Part shown: one piece after another, positions 18,766-22,614 of the stretch
Layout: every line of letters starts with the position of its first letter
Numbering within the stretch: position 1 is the stretch's first letter
Assembly: GCA_910592205.1 (NCBI GenBank)
Contig: CAJVPJ010000525.1
Coordinates: 1-22,614, forward strand
Direction: 5' to 3'
From: Paraglomus occultum
Lineage: Eukaryota > Glomeromycota > Glomeromycetes > Paraglomerales > Paraglomeraceae
Length of the DNA: 22,614 bases
Notes under the pieces: model-generated
The model's database searches: none
Seen by the model: the letters and a program-made list of their open reading frames with translations, nothing else
Told to the model about the DNA's origin: nothing
Made by a program: the position numbers and the translations under genes

Positions 18766-20283
18766 ATGAACTGCGACAGCTCAGCCGCCACCTCCACTCA
18801 GTTCACTAAACAGGAACAGGAAGAAACGCTTTGGTCCAACCCGTCCACTCCCTCCGATATATCCCTACCTCATACTCCAATCACAAAAACCGAAGAAGAC
18901 TACTCTGTATACCACGTGCCAAGAGGATATGATGTGGTCCTTGTCCCCAAACTAGCAGACCAGACGTCCATTCCTGATTCTAACCCAGCAGTATCCGCGA
19001 CAGCCGACAGTGGCTTGTCAGACTGTGACTCCTACTCTTCTACTTGTTCGAAACCGGTGAATATCCCTAAAGCCAAGAGCGTTGATGCATCACAGACCAC
19101 AACCACAACCACAACCACAACCACAACCACAACGACCACCACTACAACGCGACTATCGGCTTATCGCAAGCGTAAGGCTGACAAGAACTACATTCCCCGT
19201 CCCAAGAACTGTTTCATGGCATACAGAGAGCATATAAAAGAAAAGTTCTTAGCTGAGAATCCCGGTATGAATAACAAGGTTGTATCGGTTCTTGCTGCAA
19301 ACTTGTGGAACAACGAGCCAGAAGAAGTCAAAGAATTCTGGAGAGAACGTGCTAAGCAGCTTAAAATAGAACACAAGCTCAAGTATCCTGACTACAAATT
19401 CAAGCCTCAAAAGAAGAAACAAAACATCAAGAGCCCGAACACCCCAAAGTCCGTCAAGACTGTACGCAAGAAGACTGGTTCAGATTCTGTCAACATGATG
19501 TATACTGATGGCTATGGCTCAGAAGACAATAAACTTGTGTATCCCTTGACATTGGACGCCGTCAGCGATGAACAGGAAGAATACTATATACAACATCTTC
19601 ACAAGAAGGCTCTGTTCGGACATTACAGAGCTTCATCAGTTGATTCTGTCAGTTCGTGGACGAGTGACTCCACTGCATCGACGCCTTTACTCTCGCCCTT
19701 CGTCGGTTCTCCTGCTTCGCTTTCGCCACCTACATTTCATATGACCAGTCAATATGGACGGTCACCATCAGCTCTTCGTTATGAAGCTGGCAAGTCATTG
19801 GATAACTATAACAACCAAAGTGACTTGTTGTTATCTTCACATAACTTGGCCATGTCACAATCAATGTTGGGTGAAGTCGATCAACTGAACCATATGTATA
19901 ATCAACTTGATGTAAACGCTCATGCTACTCTGCCAGTCGACGACGGTTTCGTTCTTGATTCAGCCCCGTACGAGTCATCTTCATTGAGAACCGCAAACTT
20001 TTTGCAGCAACCACATTGTTCTTCCTCCCAAACCGAAATGTCTTCTACTGACTACGATCTTATGGCCATGGGTCAATATGGTCTTATGGAAGAAGCAGAA
20101 AACTACGTAGTTGGATACAACGGTAGCGGAGATCACTACTTGGTTTACAACAGTCCGTTTGACCTTTCCGCTGCTGAAAACGCTTCCTCCATCGCCCAGT
20201 ATGCAACCTCCGAGCAACGCTTAACCGACTTCCAAGAGGGACTGCGACAACAACAACTCAAACTCCAAGAATTGATGAATTGA
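18766..20283 (+). CDS. MATA-type HMG-box DNA-binding protein (505 aa)
   Basis: Single exon, from the ATG at 18766 to TGA at 20281-20283. Upstream codons in frame lack an ATG. The HMG box is at residues 143-214: IPRPKNCFMAYREHIKEKF, then VVSVLAANLWNNEPEEVKEF, W at 192 and RERAKQLKIEHKLKYPDYKF, matching the MATA/SOX-like subfamily rather than tandem HMGB boxes. A basic stretch (RKRK, about 134-137) before the box and KPQKKK after it could be nuclear-localisation signals. The N-terminal 100 residues are Ser/Thr/Pro-rich; 18 threonines (111-128) are encoded mainly by ACCACA repeats. The C-terminal 290 residues are low-complexity (Ser, Tyr, Asn, Gln), ending in a Gln/Leu helix. The role is inferred as a sequence-specific transcription regulator in the nucleus. 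Such genes are numerous in some Mucoromycota, so this does not show a mating-type locus. Confidence 0.93.
   Translation: MNCDSSAATSTQFTKQEQEETLWSNPSTPSDISLPHTPITKTEEDYSVYHVPRGYDVVLVPKLADQTSIPDSNPAVSATADSGLSDCDSYSSTCSKPVNIPKAKSVDASQTTTTTTTTTTTTTTTTTTRLSAYRKRKADKNYIPRPKNCFMAYREHIKEKFLAENPGMNNKVVSVLAANLWNNEPEEVKEFWRERAKQLKIEHKLKYPDYKFKPQKKKQNIKSPNTPKSVKTVRKKTGSDSVNMMYTDGYGSEDNKLVYPLTLDAVSDEQEEYYIQHLHKKALFGHYRASSVDSVSSWTSDSTASTPLLSPFVGSPASLSPPTFHMTSQYGRSPSALRYEAGKSLDNYNNQSDLLLSSHNLAMSQSMLGEVDQLNHMYNQLDVNAHATLPVDDGFVLDSAPYESSSLRTANFLQQPHCSSSQTEMSSTDYDLMAMGQYGLMEEAENYVVGYNGSGDHYLVYNSPFDLSAAENASSIAQYATSEQRLTDFQEGLRQQQLKLQELMN
19096..19149 (+). repeat. Threonine-coding (ACCACA)n microsatellite
   Basis: About six units of ACCACA then degenerate ACN codons encode 18 consecutive threonines just before the HMG box. 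The perfect part is a hexanucleotide microsatellite, so the tract length may vary between strains without changing the frame. Confidence 0.9.
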
Positions 20284-21020
20284 ACCAAGGCTGTTGACTA
20301 TATATGTTCGGCTCGAACTAGTGGTTTTTGTAAAATAGAAACAATAACTTAAACTCATTCCATACGCAGCCAGATTCTTTCTGGTCATAACCGCTGATAA
20401 GGATGCTTGCTTTCCAACTTTATTTATACACACCTTTTTTCAGTTATACCGTGTGATTCTGTATTATTTAGCCTTCCCCTCACTTCCATTTTACTATACA
20501 TATATCCGTTTCATTCTGTTTATAAACATCACTTATATATAGACATTGCATTTCTCCCCATAGAACAATATATATCATAGAGCACCTGAGTTTTGACTGG
20601 TGAGCAATACCAGGTAAAAGCTCCTTTTGCCTGTTATCATTATTTCTCCCCTCTGAACTTGGTCCAAATAGACTGCCGCAATGTATATTTTTTTTTACTT
20701 AAATTATAGACTGGCAGAAACGATACGAAACATCGCGATGAATTTCAGTTAAATGAAGCTCTTGCGAGTTTTTCTTCGTTGTACATTCTTTCTTTACATA
20801 TTCTCTTTTTTTCTTTATTCTCTCCCCTTTTATACTTTGTCACTTCAAATTTTTTATCAATTTACTACAGTTTCGTTCCGATCATATTTTTTAAGAAAAA
20901 AAAAGAGCGGGTTTGATTTTCAAATTCAATCTTTTATACCTTTATAACCGTACAACTCTTATATACTCGTCATATTCTATACATACAAATATATTATATA
21001 TACATACATATACATACGAA

Positions 21021-21037
21021 TTTCCTTTATAAGGAAA
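21021..21037. repeat. Short perfect inverted repeat
   Basis: TTTCCTT-TAT-AAGGAAA, a 7-bp stem with a 3-base loop followed by a run of A, within the T-rich flank of the HMG gene. It could fold in the transcript; no function is implied. Confidence 0.6.
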
Positions 21038-21477
21038 AAAAAAGCCAAAAACTTTGTATTATGCCCCTTTCCACTTTGAATCATTCTGTTTATAAAAAAT
21101 TTCTCTTTCTTTTCACCGATTTCGCGCATATGGAAAGTAGTTTCCCTGGAGCGATCGTTCGGAATTTTATTTCTCTTTTTTTCATTAACTTGTTTTTTAT
21201 CTGGTATTTTTGGGTTTTGTTGGGTTTAAAAGATCGACGAGGGGTTCTGGTCAGATACGACGATTCATCATTGAATACTGTATATGGTCGTGGGGGGTTC
21301 CTCGGGAGGATCTTCGAATGGTATTCGTCAGCGTCAAGTGTTTACTATTCCTTGTTCTATGCTGACATTTGTTATCCGTCTTTCTTTTCTTTGGGGGTGG
21401 TGGGTTTGTTGAGATAAAACAATTTTTCAATGTTTTTTTTTCTTTACTTTTTGTATGTGAAAAGCGACAAAATATTC

Positions 21478-21483
21478 AATAAA
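21478..21483 (+). terminator. Candidate poly(A) signal of the HMG-box gene
   Basis: AATAAA (followed by AA) about 1.2 kb after the HMG stop codon. It is the clearest such signal on the plus strand between the HMG gene and the convergent phospholipase D gene. Confidence 0.3.
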
Positions 21484-21608
21484 AATGCTAGCTTGAGAAT
21501 CATTATATGTCTCGGTTTAAGAATGTCCGTGTTAATTACAATTCTGCTGAGCGTTTCTTTCCGTCTGGATACCATAACAAATCGACTTTAATTTATACAA
21601 AACTTGGA

Positions 21609-21645
21609 ATAACCAAATAGGTTTTACTAGTATAACCAATTAGGT
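21609..21645. repeat. 14-bp direct repeat, 23 bp apart
   Basis: ATAACCAAATAGGT (21609-21622) and ATAACCAATTAGGT (21632-21645) differ at one base. They lie between the convergent HMG and phospholipase D genes. Confidence 0.7.
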
Positions 21646-21710
21646 AAGGATATACAAAAATCGGGATACCAAATTTATCTTATTGTACAGCTTGACTGGA
21701 AATATTCTGC

Positions 21711-21716
21711 TTTATT
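21711..21716 (-). terminator. Poly(A) signal of the phospholipase D gene
   Basis: TTTATT on the plus strand is AATAAA on the minus strand, 30 bp past the phospholipase D stop codon, a usual position for a compact fungal 3' UTR. Confidence 0.5.
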
Positions 21717-21745
21717 TTTCCTACAGCACAGGCCACAAGTTTGGC

Positions 21746-22614
21746 TTAGACAAATATCTTCATAGGTGTGAGACTATCGACAATAAGACCCGCGCCTTGC
21801 AGCTCCACATTCTTCAAGAATTGTGTTGGGAAAAGAACCAAGTGACCCCTAATCTTGGCGAGATTGGCTTTAACATCTTCAACTGATCTGTCAAGATTAT
21901 GAACGTGACCAATCTTAACCGCCTTACGGTCTGGGATAAACGCATTGAATTCCTCCCAGTTCGTGACTGTAAGAAGTTAAGACGTCATGAATCCCCAAAA
22001 TAGTCAATAGAAAACATCGCAGTAACAAATTTTATACGTACCAGTATCGTCAGGATAACAATGGAAAACATCCCGGAATGCCAAAGTATTTGTGGTAGCT
22101 GTCTTCAACCAGATATTTTTGTAGAATTCATCGCTCACAGGATCTTGCAGTTGTTCATCGACTGAGAAAGATCTGGAATCCAGAGCCAGTGGTGGAGGAT
22201 GGCAATTGCCGGAAGTAGATTCATGGTGAATTTGGTCACCAAGCAGGCCAAGGTGTTCCTTGAAGAGGAAATTACGAAGCGAATACGCAAATCTTCTTGC
22301 TTCCCACTACATTGATCATTGGAAAACCGAATTAGCATTAATTATACGAATTTTTCAATCCTATTATAAAAGACTTACGTCTTGTCCGGCCATACGCGTT
22401 TTTACAATGGCAGTGTCTTCAATGAGAGCAGCAATCTCGGAATCGTGATCACCAAGTTGTGATCTGTCGTTAAAGTTAGCTATTAAATACAAGTCAGTCA
22501 GTATTGCTTTATCAAATGAATTCATACGACAATATCGTACCTGATCCGCATATGACATAACGATCGTCTACAATCATGACTTTTGTGTGTATGTAGAGCT
22601 CCTCGGTTACATAA
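21746..22614 (-). CDS. Phospholipase D, PLD1/Spo14 type, C-terminal part (cut by window end)
   Basis: Four minus-strand exons are visible: 22614-22541 (partial), 22479-22379, 22306-22042 and 21966-21746, ending in TAA. The three introns (61, 72, 75 bp) begin GTACGA, GTAAGT and GTACGT and end in AG, and the frame closes exactly, giving about 219 residues. The first residues read ELYIHTKVMIVDDRYVICGS, the second HKD motif (H-x-K-x4-D, then six residues and GSxN), followed by NFNDRSQLGDHDSEIA. This is the hallmark of eukaryotic phospholipase D, which hydrolyses phosphatidylcholine to phosphatidic acid and choline at membranes. The C-terminal region (WEARRFAYSLRNFLFKEHLG to LTPMKIFV) fits the PLD1/Spo14 tail, where the final hydrophobic residues matter for activity. 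The first HKD motif and any PX/PH domains lie beyond the window. Confidence 0.94.

Larger units (their letters stand above)
20284..21490 (+). other. T-rich probable 3' UTR/flank of the HMG-box gene
   Basis: There is no canonical AATAAA close to the HMG stop codon; the clear one is at 21479. The 1.2 kb between is T-rich with many TTTT runs, TATATA and (ACAT)n-like words near 20980-21018. A 118-codon plus-strand frame at 21061-21417 starts with ATG but is Phe/Leu/Tyr-rich, as T-rich DNA produces, and matches nothing I know. I read the stretch as a long U-rich 3' UTR or intergenic DNA. Confidence 0.4.

Noticed and set aside
18766-20283. Reading the HMG-box gene as a mating-type locus
   Set aside because: MATA-type HMG boxes occur in many unlinked genes in some Mucoromycota, and the neighbours here (H1, phospholipase D) are not the usual sex-locus flanking genes.
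21061-21417. 118-codon frame starting with ATG after the HMG gene
   Set aside because: Phe/Leu/Tyr/Ser-rich composition follows from T-rich DNA. No family is recognised and it lies in the likely 3' UTR; a real small membrane protein cannot be fully excluded.
1-22614. CRISPR array, bacterial operon, prophage or rRNA genes
   Set aside because: There are no regular spacer repeats and no ribosomal-RNA-like conserved sequence, and the clear genes carry spliceosomal introns.

Overview
This is a eukaryotic, AT-rich window, most likely from an early-diverging fungus. Four observations support this: short GT-AG introns (61-157 bp) inside intact genes, a linker histone H1 with a spliced gene, a fungal-type GPR1/FUN34 (acetate transporter family) membrane protein, and a protein with a MATA-type HMG box. 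Decayed pogo/Tigger-like (CENP-B/DDE_1) DNA transposons, long AT-rich intergenic DNA and an HMG-box gene would fit Mucoromycota, perhaps Glomeromycotina (arbuscular mycorrhizal fungi). That placement is inference; the sequence alone does not name the species.

Layout. 1-2172: AT-rich, with a short minus-strand-biased block (about 400-1172) that may hold small ORFs or a relic. 2173-2883 (minus): an orphan, probably disordered protein with a C-terminal RF-T-I motif. 2884-11600: mostly gene-poor DNA of about 8.7 kb. In it I can support a degenerate pogo-like MITE (8232-8378), simple repeats, and the N-terminal DNA-binding part of a dead Tigger/CENP-B-like transposase (10941-11172). 11662-12409 (plus): three-exon GPR1/FUN34/YaaH transporter with a TATA box and an upstream 54-bp-spaced repeat. 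12544-14370: a second dead Tigger-like transposase with most domains recognisable, broken by stops and frameshifts and apparently interrupted by a MITE-like insertion. 14828-15703 (plus): four-exon histone H1. 15704-18765: intergenic DNA ending in a long pyrimidine-rich stretch before the next gene. 18766-20283 (plus): single-exon HMG-box protein of 505 residues with an 18-threonine tract. 20284-21710: T-rich probable 3' UTR and intergenic DNA. 21746-22614 (minus): the last four exons of a phospholipase D gene, cut by the window end and convergent with the HMG gene.

The intact genes do not look like one pathway: a transporter, a chromatin protein, a DNA-binding regulator, a lipid-signalling enzyme and an orphan. 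This reads as an ordinary fungal chromosome segment with old transposon debris between genes. I found no convincing new multi-gene system. The more interesting points are the nested transposon relics, the orphan protein's motif, the repeat in front of the transporter, the unusual flanks of the HMG gene, and a cluster of an 8-bp AT palindrome in the first 5 kb.
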